Source: an uncultured Pelagibacteraceae bacterium (GTDB taxonomy: Bacteria; Pseudomonadota; Alphaproteobacteria; Pelagibacterales; Pelagibacteraceae). From it: DNA of 64,000 nt. The notes beneath the pieces were generated by a model. The model did no database searches. It saw only the letters and a program-made list of their open reading frames with translations, and was not told the origin of the DNA. Of the stretch, positions 41,359-50,343 are shown piece after piece; positions within the stretch are counted from its first letter, which is position 1, and each line of letters begins with the position of its first letter. Made by a program: the position numbers and the translations under genes. The stretch spans positions 1 through 64,000 of the forward strand of contig CABZCA010000007.1 in assembly GCA_902524115.1 (NCBI GenBank), written 5' to 3'.

Positions 41359-42013
41359 TAATTAATAATTTTTTGTCTATAATAGCTTTTATCTTTTTAA
41401 AGCAAGCCTTCTTACTTAATTTAGTAGTATTAATCAAGATAGAATCTTTTGTTTTTTTCAGTGGGCCATGTTTTCGTTCTTTGTCAGATTTGTCCCTTTT
41501 TTTAAGGCTTTTAAGCACTTCATTATATGTAATTTTTTTGTTTAATTCCTTATATTCAACAAATCTTCTTTTTGCTCTTACCTTGAGGCTAGCAGTAATA
41601 AAAAACTTGAACATTGCATCTCTTACTTGAATTGTGATTATATCTCTTCCATCTAAAACAGATCCCCTGTATCTTTTTGGTGGCTGATAAGCACATTTTT
41701 GTTGAAATTTGTGAACAATATTTCTAATTTTTTTATCTTTTGCTATTTCAGAAGCAGCCGTTGCAACTTCATTATTTAATAACATTTTGTTTTTTAAATA
41801 ACTAATTTTTAGTTTTTCAATTTTATTTTTAACATACAAATATGAAAATTTTCTTTTATTATTAAGTTTCAGTTTTCCTATATACCTATAAATTTTTCCA
41901 GTATCTAAATAATATAAATTATAATGCTTACAAATTAATTTTGCTTGAGTACCAGCACCTGCTGCTGCAGGTGAGTCAATTGCAACTGTTATTATATTTT
42001 TCCTTTTTTTCAA
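41345..42013 (-). CDS. cmk: cytidylate kinase-like protein with non-canonical P-loop
   Basis: YYLDTGKIYR, VLDGRDIITIQVRDAMFKFFITAS, RDKSDKERKHGPLKKTKDSILINTT; Walker A reads SPAAAGAGT. Confidence 0.88.
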   Translation of the reverse strand: MKKRKNIITVAIDSPAAAGAGTQAKLICKHYNLYYLDTGKIYRYIGKLKLNNKRKFSYLYVKNKIEKLKISYLKNKMLLNNEVATAASEIAKDKKIRNIVHKFQQKCAYQPPKRYRGSVLDGRDIITIQVRDAMFKFFITASLKVRAKRRFVEYKELNKKITYNEVLKSLKKRDKSDKERKHGPLKKTKDSILINTTKLSKKACFKKIKAIIDKKLLINGNL

Positions 42014-43335
42014 TGAATTCTAGCTCCAATTTTCCTCAAAATTTTAAGAAAATTTGGAAAAGATGTATTAGCACTTTTTTTATCGTTAATTTTCCAATTC
42101 CCACCTAATGTTAAAGCTGTGATGCAAGAAAGAAAAAAAATTCTATGATCTTTCAAAAAATTTTTCATTTCAAAGTTTTTTGATAAAATTAAATTTGGAT
42201 TACCATAAATATTTATATCATTATTAAACCTCTCTATTTTAACTCCAATCGATTTTAAAAATTTAATTCCTAAATTTAATCTCTTTGATTCTTTCTTATT
42301 CATTTCTTCTAAATTTTGAAATCTCGATATACCTTTAGCTTTTGCAGCAACTAAAAATATTATTAAAAACTCATCAATTGCAGAACTATTTAAATTTGAT
42401 GGACAGTTTATAGATTTTAAATCTTTTTTACTTTTTACAACAACATCTGCTATTTCTTCTCCATTATAAATTTTTTTATTTTTCAGTTTTATATTTGCTC
42501 CCATCTTATTTAAAATAGTTATAATTCCTAGTCTACTTCTGTTTACATTTACATTTTCAATAATAATCTGTGATTTATTCGAAAGAAGAGTTAAAACAAT
42601 AAAAAAAGATGCTGAACTAATATCTCCTGGAACATCGTAGTCAAATGACTTAAATTGAGTTTGGCCTTTTATTAATATTTTATCAATTTTCTTTCTATTT
42701 TGAACATCTATAGGATAATTCAAAAATTTTAACATTAATTCAGTATGGTTCCTTGATTTTTTTGAGTTTAAAATAGTTGTACCAGGGGTGTGAAGAGCAG
42801 CCAAAATTATACAGGACTTTACTTGAGCGGAACCTATATTTTCATTGTATGTAATTGGCCTAAGAAAATTGCTCCCATGTATTTCTATTGGTAGACAATT
42901 ATTTCTGCTGGTTATATTAACACCAAAAAGTCTTAAAGGTTTAATAACTCTAGAAAAATCTCTCCTAGACAAGCTTTTATCACCAATTAATTTTACTCTA
43001 AATTTAATTTTAGCTAGTAAGCCAAGAATTAACCTTGCAAGGGTACCAGAATTTCCTGCATTAATTGTAATTTTCTTTTTTATGTCAAAATTGTTTAGAC
43101 CTAATCCTTCTATGTAATAAGTATTTCTAATTTTTTTAAAGTTTACTCCAAGTTTTTTTATAGTTTTAAGCGTATTTATTACATCCTCTGACTCAAGAAG
43201 ATTTTTAATTTTAGATGTGCCAACTGCTTGAGATGCTAAAAGTATTGATCTTATCGAGATACTTTTATCTGAGCTAACTTTTATTTTTTTCTTAAAGGTT
43301 TTAATTTTATTACTTATGAAAATATGATCAGACAT
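42010..43335 (-). CDS. aroA: 3-phosphoshikimate 1-carboxyvinyltransferase
   Basis: SSDKSISIRSILLAS, NAGNSGTLARLILGLL, GDKSLSRRDFSRVIKPL, DVPGDISSASFF. Confidence 0.94.
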   Translation of the reverse strand: MSDHIFISNKIKTFKKKIKVSSDKSISIRSILLASQAVGTSKIKNLLESEDVINTLKTIKKLGVNFKKIRNTYYIEGLGLNNFDIKKKITINAGNSGTLARLILGLLAKIKFRVKLIGDKSLSRRDFSRVIKPLRLFGVNITSRNNCLPIEIHGSNFLRPITYNENIGSAQVKSCIILAALHTPGTTILNSKKSRNHTELMLKFLNYPIDVQNRKKIDKILIKGQTQFKSFDYDVPGDISSASFFIVLTLLSNKSQIIIENVNVNRSRLGIITILNKMGANIKLKNKKIYNGEEIADVVVKSKKDLKSINCPSNLNSSAIDEFLIIFLVAAKAKGISRFQNLEEMNKKESKRLNLGIKFLKSIGVKIERFNNDINIYGNPNLILSKNFEMKNFLKDHRIFFLSCITALTLGGNWKINDKKSANTSFPNFLKILRKIGARIH

Positions 43336-43342
43336 AAATAAA

Positions 43343-44119
43343 CTAATTTATTTTAAACTCATCGCCAAAATATGCTGAACGAGCACTTGAATCTTTTACA
43401 ATTTCGTCAGGACTTCCTGAAGCTATAATTTTTCCATTAGATAAAACAATTGCTCTATCAACACAGCTTAATAAATCTCTAGCCTGATGATCACAAACCA
43501 CAACCGTAATTTTTTCTAGAGATTGAAGGTTTACAATTATTTCTTGAAGCATTTTTATCGTTAAAATATCCAAAGCTGCAAATGGTTCATCTAAAAGTAA
43601 AATACTTGGGTCATTTATTAATGCCATTGAAATTACTAATTTTTTCTTTTGGCCACCTGATAAATATTTACCTTTTATTTTTAATATAGGATCAAATTCA
43701 AATTGAGAAATAATTTTTTCAATCTTTTTTTTTCTAAGGTCTTTATCTTTAATATGAATTTCTCCAACAAGATTTAAATTTTCAATTAAACTTAAGTCTT
43801 GAATAAATCCTCCATGTTGAGGAACATACCCAATTTTATATTTTGTTGCCCTCTCATATATTGGAATTTTCGTACAATCAGTTCCGTCTATATATACTTT
43901 TCCAAAACTTGGATCTTTTAAACCAGTTATAATATGAAAAATTGTCGATTTCCCTACTCCATTAGGTCCAAGCATTCCTAAAATTTCTTGTTCATTTATT
44001 ATTAAGTCTAAACTATTTAGTATTTGTCTTTTGTTATAGATCATTGATATTTTTTCTAGTTTTAAAATAGTTTTTTGATTTTTAAATTTTTTAATTCTAA
44101 ATTTTTTTATTAATGCCAT
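43343..44119 (-). CDS. lptB: LPS export ABC transporter ATP-binding protein
   Basis: LGPNGVGKST, YLSGGQKKKLVIS, LLLDEPFAALD. Confidence 0.93.
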   Translation of the reverse strand: MALIKKFRIKKFKNQKTILKLEKISMIYNKRQILNSLDLIINEQEILGMLGPNGVGKSTIFHIITGLKDPSFGKVYIDGTDCTKIPIYERATKYKIGYVPQHGGFIQDLSLIENLNLVGEIHIKDKDLRKKKIEKIISQFEFDPILKIKGKYLSGGQKKKLVISMALINDPSILLLDEPFAALDILTIKMLQEIIVNLQSLEKITVVVCDHQARDLLSCVDRAIVLSNGKIIASGSPDEIVKDSSARSAYFGDEFKIN

Positions 44120-44892
44120 TATTTAGTAATAACCTTTATTTCGGTCTCTACACTTTCAGGATTGATATTTATATCTTTTGTCTTTAAATCAAATTCTACT
44201 ATTCCAGCTTTCATTAATGAAAAAGGATCAGTAACTTCAACACTATTATAAGCTATTGCTTTATTAGTTTCCATATTAATATCAAAATTCATACATGTAA
44301 TTTTTTTATCTTGATAATTTACTATTACATCACCATAAAACTTTGAATTAAAATTTACAATATTATATTGTGCATATTCAGATTTGATAAAAATTGTGTC
44401 TCGATTCTCAGATTTTATTTCACCTCTTACGTTATCAAGATCTAGAATATTTTTATTTTCAATATTCGTTTTTCCTGAGTTAGCTAGTAAACGGAACCTA
44501 TTTCCTTTTTGATCTATCGATGAATATTCGAAGTCTTTTACAAGATTCTGAATTTGTTTTTTATTTTGGCCGGTATTTTTTTCACTTTTTTTAATATTAT
44601 TATCAGTTTTTTTTTCTAACTCTTTATTTTCACTTTTTTCTTTAATTTTTTCTAATACTTTTTGCTGAGTATTAATTTCTTTTTTATCAATTTTTTTATT
44701 CAAATTGCTATTTTTAATTTCTAATTCTGATATTTTTCTCTCGAGCTCCTCTACTTTATTGTTATCTAACTCAGGTATTATTATTTCTTCAACTATATTT
44801 TTATTTGGCTCAAAATATTTAAGATATACACTACTCACTATAATTAAAATTATTATAAGAATAATAATTTGGATAAAAGTTTTTACTGACAT
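44119..44892 (-). CDS. lptC: LptC/LptA-like LPS transport protein with TM anchor and Lys/Glu-rich linker
   Basis: N-terminal TM; beta-strand repeat region (NVRGEIKSENRDTIFIKSEYAQYN...FYGDVIVNY); between kdsD and lptB. Confidence 0.6.
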   Translation of the reverse strand: MSVKTFIQIIILIIILIIVSSVYLKYFEPNKNIVEEIIIPELDNNKVEELERKISELEIKNSNLNKKIDKKEINTQQKVLEKIKEKSENKELEKKTDNNIKKSEKNTGQNKKQIQNLVKDFEYSSIDQKGNRFRLLANSGKTNIENKNILDLDNVRGEIKSENRDTIFIKSEYAQYNIVNFNSKFYGDVIVNYQDKKITCMNFDINMETNKAIAYNSVEVTDPFSLMKAGIVEFDLKTKDININPESVETEIKVITK

Positions 44893-45897
44893 TTATGTTA
44901 TATTTGCATCTAAGATATTATGTATATGTATAAAACCAACTGTTTTACTTTTCTTTTTATTTTGATGCACACATAAACTTGTTATTTTTCTCTCGTTCAT
45001 AATCGAAAGGGCTTCTGCAACAAGGGTATCTTTGTCAACACTAATTGGATTTTTTTTCATAAAATTACCAATTTTTAAATTCATAAAATTTGAGTTTAAG
45101 TTTGACATTCTTTTTACGTCACCATCGGTTAGTATTCCTATTGTATTATTAAGCCTATTTTTTACTACTAATGTTCCTAATCCTCTTTTTGTTAAATTTC
45201 TTAAAGCTATTTTCATACTTACTTTTTCTTTTATAAAAGGTATTTTATTTCCAGTTACCATTAAGTCTTCAACCGTCTTAAGTTTAATTGAAAGTGAACC
45301 ACTTGGATGAAATTTTTTAAAATCTACTTTTCCAAACTTTTTATAAGTCATACAAGTCATCGCAATTGCATCACCTAGTGCAATTTGAACTGTCGTAGAT
45401 GAAGTTGGCACAAAGCCACCGAATCCAGCTTCTTTCACATTAGGTAATAACATTTTTATATCTGCATTTTTGTATAAGATTGAGTCTTTTTTAGATGTTA
45501 TTCCAATTAATTTTATATTTCTATTTCGGGATGTAAATTGAATAATATTTTTCAATTCATCACTTTCCCCACTTAAGCTTATAAGGATGACAATATCATT
45601 TGAGGTTATCTGACCCATATCTCCATGGCTCGCGCTTGAAGCGTCAAGAAAAAATGATGGAGTACCAGTGGAAGAAAGTGTTGCAGCCCATTTTCTCGCA
45701 ATTATTCCACTTTTTCCAACCCCAGAAATTATAATTTTACCATTTTTACATTTAAGTATTATTTTTATTATTTTTTGAAAAGACGGACCAATTGAAGTTT
45801 GGAGTTTTTTAAGAGAATTTATTTCTAGTTTGATAACTTCCTTAGCAATACTTAATAATCTTTTATCTTCCATTTTAATGTGACCAGATATCTTCAT
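44893..45897 (-). CDS. kdsD: arabinose-5-phosphate isomerase (KpsF/GutQ)
   Basis: SIS domain (ISGVGKSGIIARKWAATLSSTGTPSFFLDASSASHGDMGQI) plus CBS domains. Confidence 0.93.
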   Translation of the reverse strand: MKISGHIKMEDKRLLSIAKEVIKLEINSLKKLQTSIGPSFQKIIKIILKCKNGKIIISGVGKSGIIARKWAATLSSTGTPSFFLDASSASHGDMGQITSNDIVILISLSGESDELKNIIQFTSRNRNIKLIGITSKKDSILYKNADIKMLLPNVKEAGFGGFVPTSSTTVQIALGDAIAMTCMTYKKFGKVDFKKFHPSGSLSIKLKTVEDLMVTGNKIPFIKEKVSMKIALRNLTKRGLGTLVVKNRLNNTIGILTDGDVKRMSNLNSNFMNLKIGNFMKKNPISVDKDTLVAEALSIMNERKITSLCVHQNKKKSKTVGFIHIHNILDANIT

Positions 45898-46486
45898 TAA
45901 ACGAAGCTAGATCTAATTCAACTCTTGTATTTATAAATTTTATGGTTTTATCGTAAAGATATTTTCTTCTTTCTCTTTCTAATATTTTTTTCAGAGACTC
46001 ATAAATTTCATGTAAATAGATAACATCTTGAGCACAATATTTTAATTGCTTATCTGATAATTCTCCACCAAAATCTGATGATTGCAATTGTTTGCTTATA
46101 TCTATTCCTATAAATTCTTTAATTAGATCTTTAAGACCATGTTTATCTGAATAACTTCTGGCAATTTTGCTCATTATTTTTGTACAGTTTATATTTTCAA
46201 TTTCTATTTTTAAATACTTGTTTAAAAATAGTAAATCAGCTCTGGCAAAATGAAATAATTTATTTATTTTTTTATTACTTAGTAAGTGTTTTAAATTCGG
46301 TGCATTATAGCTGTCTTTATCTAACTGAATAATATGTGCATCATTTCTTCCATTGGAAATTTGTACTAAACATAGTCTATCTCTCTGAATATCTAAACCT
46401 GTGAATTCACAATCAACAGCTATCTTGTCACTGAACTCTATTTCATCTGGTAAATCGCCTTTATGTAATTTAATATCTAAATTCAT
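45875..46486 (-). CDS. rnd: ribonuclease D-like 3'-5' exonuclease
   Basis: VDCEFTGLD (DxE), LFHFARADLLFL, YCAQDVIYL. Confidence 0.88.
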   Translation of the reverse strand: MNLDIKLHKGDLPDEIEFSDKIAVDCEFTGLDIQRDRLCLVQISNGRNDAHIIQLDKDSYNAPNLKHLLSNKKINKLFHFARADLLFLNKYLKIEIENINCTKIMSKIARSYSDKHGLKDLIKEFIGIDISKQLQSSDFGGELSDKQLKYCAQDVIYLHEIYESLKKILERERRKYLYDKTIKFINTRVELDLASFNEDIWSH

Positions 46487-46504
46487 TTTAATAGATATAT
46501 ATAT

Positions 46505-47470
46505 ATGAAAAATCAGGATTCAATTTTAATATTTGGTTCATCTGGTCAGATAGGAAAATCACTAATTAGAAAATTTACAAAAAATAACTATAGAGTTATT
46601 GCGGTAACCAGAAGCATTCATCGTAAAGGATATCGTATAAAAACTCAATCTAACTATGGTTACTTGGAGATAGAGGAGATTAAATCGTTTAACGAAGAAA
46701 ATATTTCAAGATTAATGAAAAGATGTTCAATTTGTATTAATTTAATTGGGATTTTATTTGAAAAAAAAAAAAATCATTTCAATTTAATACACTCAGACTT
46801 ACCTGCTTTATTATCTAAGATTGCCTCTAAAAATATGATAAACCAATTTATTCATGTATCTGCACTTGGAATCGATAATGCATCAGACAGTTTGTATGCA
46901 ACAAGTAAGCTAGAAGGGGAAAAAAAAGTAAGAGAAAATTTTTCAGAAGCTGTAATTTTAAAACCTTCGATAGTTTATTCAGTTGATGATAATTTTACAA
47001 CAAATTTCATGCGCTTACTAAGTATGCTCCCGGTTATGCCTTTATACTATGGTGGAAAAACTAAATTTACTCCAATACATTTATCTGATTTTACCAATAT
47101 AGTATTCAAAATTGTGCAATCAAAAATATCTCAAGAAACTATTGAATGTGTGGGACCACAAGTTTTTACGTTTAAAGAATTGTTATTAAAAATCTTAAAA
47201 TCAATGAATAAAAAAAGGTTGTTATTTCCTTTACCTTTTTCTTTAGCAAAAATAAATGCTAAATTATTTCAATTATTTCCTAGACCATTAATAACAATGG
47301 ATCAACTTAAATTATTAAAATATGATAATATCGTTTCTAAGAAATATAAAACAAATTTTGATTTTAATATGAGTGCAAATAAAAAATTTGATGAAGAAAT
47401 TAACCGTTATAGTTATAATTGGACTAGTGGAGGCCAATTCTCAAAAAAAAGATTGGACAAATTAAATTAA
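46505..47470 (+). CDS. NAD(P)-binding NDUFA9-like epimerase-family protein
   Basis: ILIFGSSGQIGKSLIRKF, HVSALGIDNASDSLYATSKLEGEK. Confidence 0.85.
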   Translation: MKNQDSILIFGSSGQIGKSLIRKFTKNNYRVIAVTRSIHRKGYRIKTQSNYGYLEIEEIKSFNEENISRLMKRCSICINLIGILFEKKKNHFNLIHSDLPALLSKIASKNMINQFIHVSALGIDNASDSLYATSKLEGEKKVRENFSEAVILKPSIVYSVDDNFTTNFMRLLSMLPVMPLYYGGKTKFTPIHLSDFTNIVFKIVQSKISQETIECVGPQVFTFKELLLKILKSMNKKRLLFPLPFSLAKINAKLFQLFPRPLITMDQLKLLKYDNIVSKKYKTNFDFNMSANKKFDEEINRYSYNWTSGGQFSKKRLDKLN

Positions 47471-47724
47471 TGTTAGCTAATGTCATATATTTAATAGTAT
47501 TTATAATTTTAGCTTTTGTTTTATCAATCGCTGTAAAAGCAATCACAAGAGGTGTTGAAGCTAAACAAATCATAAAGGATGAGAAAAATCTTGATCAATA
47601 TAAAGATAATCAAAACCCAAATTTAGAGTTTGTAGATCAAATAAAAGAATTAAAAGATTTGTATGATAAAGGTATTTTAAATGATGATGAGTTTAAAAAG
47701 GCTAAAGAAAAATTACTAAAATAA
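47470..47724 (+). CDS. small membrane protein with SHOCT-like C-terminus
   Basis: TM helix plus IKELKDLYDKGILNDDEFKKAKEKLL. Confidence 0.75.
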   Translation: MLANVIYLIVFIILAFVLSIAVKAITRGVEAKQIIKDEKNLDQYKDNQNPNLEFVDQIKELKDLYDKGILNDDEFKKAKEKLLK

Positions 47725-47725
47725 T

Positions 47726-48220
47726 TTATGCAGATTTTACTTTTTTTTCTATAAATTTTGGAACCTCATCTTCTTTGTCGACAATATCATCCTTTTTACC
47801 TTTGGGTTGAAAGACAATCATTAGGTGTAAGGGGCAATAAGAAAACTTTTCTACAGTTTTTCTGCCACAAAAAGATGAGTCTTTTTCATCTGGATGCCCT
47901 TCCATATATTTACAAGTATTCTCGTTTAAATCTTCTAAATGTAAATTTTTTGCAGGCTCAAAATTTTTATCTAAAAGTAATGATCTAAATTTATGTTTCC
48001 TGCTTACTTTTTTTAAATAATTATTGTTAGGTGCTGTAACTCCAGGATTATTTGAAACTAATGATCTGGTTTTAATTTTTGCAGATAGATTTAATCTATG
48101 TGCTTTTCCTATTACAGCATTTCTGCTTACTCCACCTATAATTTCTGCAATTTGACTTGCTGTTTGGCCCTTCCCCCAGAGTTCTCTAAGTTTGCTAACT
48201 TTTTCATCTGTCCAGCTCAT
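47726..48220 (-). CDS. gcrA: GcrA family cell cycle regulator
   Basis: SWTDEKVSKLRELWGKGQTASQIAEIIGGVSRNAVIGKAHRLNL. Confidence 0.92.
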   Translation of the reverse strand: MSWTDEKVSKLRELWGKGQTASQIAEIIGGVSRNAVIGKAHRLNLSAKIKTRSLVSNNPGVTAPNNNYLKKVSRKHKFRSLLLDKNFEPAKNLHLEDLNENTCKYMEGHPDEKDSSFCGRKTVEKFSYCPLHLMIVFQPKGKKDDIVDKEDEVPKFIEKKVKSA

Positions 48221-48348
48221 ATTTACTATATTTAGTGTATTATAATATTTTTACAACATCATCTTGAAAACACAATTAGAAGCTTATAACAAGCTTTTTC
48301 TTTCCTTTTTTAACAATTATTGAAAAAAAAGTTTATTAATAAATACTT

Positions 48349-49161
48349 ATGGTTGAATTACAAAAAAAATATCAAATTGGAGCCAGAAGATTTGGCCTTG
48401 TAAATTGGGTTGGAACTTACTCTTTATTTAAAAAAGAAGTTCTAAGATTCTTAACAGTCTCAGGACAGACTTTGTTTGGTCCAATACTTACCAGTATATT
48501 ATTTTTAACAGTAATTTCTTTAGCTATAGGAGATCAAAGAGCTGATGTATTAGGCGTTCCATATATAAAATTTTTAGCAAGTGGTCTGATAATGATGCAA
48601 GTAATTCAACAAAGTTTTGCTCATTCTAGCTCTTCATTAATGATGGGAAAGATGATGGGTACAATTACTGATGTTGTTCATAGTCCCTTGTCTTCATCAG
48701 AGGTTGTATTTGCTATAACTTTTGCGTCTGCAGCTAGAGGTTTATTGATTGCTTCAGCTTCAACTTTGATATTTATTTTTTTTATAGATTTATCAATACA
48801 AAATTTTCTTTTATGGTTTATTTATTTATTCTTGGGTGGCTTATTTATGGGTTCACTTGGAATAATAGTCGGTCTATACGCAGATAAATTTGATCAAATG
48901 AGTACTGTTACTAATTTTATAATTGTACCCTTAAGCTTTTTAAGCGGTACTTTTTATAGTATCGATAGATTACCTAATTTTTTAAAAGTTCTAAGTAATT
49001 ATAATCCTTTTTTTCATATGATAGATGGATTTAGATATTCATTTATTGGTCAATTAGATGGATCAGTAACATTTGGTATTGCATTGCTAACTTTTTTAAG
49101 TTTAGTTATTACTTATTTTGCATACTTTCTTGTTCACAAAGGTTATAAAATTAAATCATAG
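48349..49161 (+). CDS. ABC-2 type transporter permease
   Basis: Six-TM ABC2 membrane protein (GQTLFGPILTSILFL, VPLSFLSGTFYSIDRLP). Confidence 0.88.
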   Translation: MVELQKKYQIGARRFGLVNWVGTYSLFKKEVLRFLTVSGQTLFGPILTSILFLTVISLAIGDQRADVLGVPYIKFLASGLIMMQVIQQSFAHSSSSLMMGKMMGTITDVVHSPLSSSEVVFAITFASAARGLLIASASTLIFIFFIDLSIQNFLLWFIYLFLGGLFMGSLGIIVGLYADKFDQMSTVTNFIIVPLSFLSGTFYSIDRLPNFLKVLSNYNPFFHMIDGFRYSFIGQLDGSVTFGIALLTFLSLVITYFAYFLVHKGYKIKS

Positions 49162-49167
49162 TAAAAT

Positions 49168-50343
49168 ATGAGTTCTTTAGCTAAAAACTATAAAAGAAGA
49201 AACCTATCTTTCAACAAAGGTAAAGGATCTTTTTTGTTTACTAAAAGAGGAATAAAGTATTTAGATTTTGTACAAGGAATTGCCGTAAATTCTTTAGGCC
49301 ATGCAAACCCAAATTTAGTAAAAGCAATTAATAAACAATCAAAAAAACTTTGGCATGTTTCTAATTCTTTCATAATTCCAGAAGGAGAGGAATTAGCTAA
49401 AAAACTAACAAATAAAACTTTCGCAGATGCTGTTATTTTTCAAAATAGTGGAACAGAAGCCACTGAAGCTGCCATAAAGGTTGCTAGAAGATATTTTTAT
49501 TCTTTAGGTAAACAAAAAAAAAATAGAATTCTATGTATAAAAAATTCTTTTCATGGGAGAACTATTGCGGCAATAAATGCAAGTGGATCTAAAAAAATGG
49601 TAGAGGGATTTGGACCAAAAGTGGGTGGATTTGATCATTTTAAATTTGGGAACCATAAAGAATTAAAAAGAAAAATTACAAGCAAAACAGCAGCTATAAT
49701 GATTGAACCAATAATGGGTGAGGGAGGTATTAAAGTCGTACCTTCATGGTGTCTCAAAGAATTGAGAAAGATTTGTAATCAAAAAAAAATTCTTCTTATT
49801 TTAGACGAAGTTCAGTGTGGAATTGGGAGATCAGGTAAGTTTTTTTCATATGAATATGCAAACATAAAGCCAGATATAGTTCCAATTGCAAAAGGAATTG
49901 GAGGCGGGTTTCCAATAGGTGCAGTGTTAATGACAAAAAAAGTTTCTAAGGCTATGGTTCCAGGTACACACGGATCTACTTTTGGTGGAAACCCTTTAGC
50001 AATGTCTGTTGGAAATGCTGTAATGGATGAAATTTTTAAAAAAGGCTTTCTTTCTAAAGTTAAAAGTAATTCAAAATATTTTATTTCAGAATTAAATAAA
50101 ATTAAAAATAAATTCCCAAACATTATTAAAGAAATAAGAGGAACAGGATTAATTTTAGGAATGCAGTTACATCATGATCAGACAAAATTTATACAAAGTT
50201 TAATGAAAAATAAATTGTTAACAATTAGAGCAGCTGAAAATGTTATAAGAATTTTGCCACCATTAAATGTAAACAAAAATGAAATAAATATAGCTTTAAA
50301 AATTATCAATAAAGTTTGTGAAGGGTATAAAAACAATGAATAA
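49168..50343 (+). CDS. argD: acetylornithine aminotransferase
   Basis: FQNSGTEATEAAIKVAR, SFHGRTIAA, LDEVQCGIGRSGKFF, IAKGIGGGFPIGA, HGSTFGGNPLA. Confidence 0.93.
   Translation: MSSLAKNYKRRNLSFNKGKGSFLFTKRGIKYLDFVQGIAVNSLGHANPNLVKAINKQSKKLWHVSNSFIIPEGEELAKKLTNKTFADAVIFQNSGTEATEAAIKVARRYFYSLGKQKKNRILCIKNSFHGRTIAAINASGSKKMVEGFGPKVGGFDHFKFGNHKELKRKITSKTAAIMIEPIMGEGGIKVVPSWCLKELRKICNQKKILLILDEVQCGIGRSGKFFSYEYANIKPDIVPIAKGIGGGFPIGAVLMTKKVSKAMVPGTHGSTFGGNPLAMSVGNAVMDEIFKKGFLSKVKSNSKYFISELNKIKNKFPNIIKEIRGTGLILGMQLHHDQTKFIQSLMKNKLLTIRAAENVIRILPPLNVNKNEINIALKIINKVCEGYKNNE

Noticed and set aside
46490-46505. ATATATATAT run upstream of the NDUFA9-like gene
   Set aside because: Short AT dinucleotide run expected at this base composition; likely just promoter/RBS spacing.
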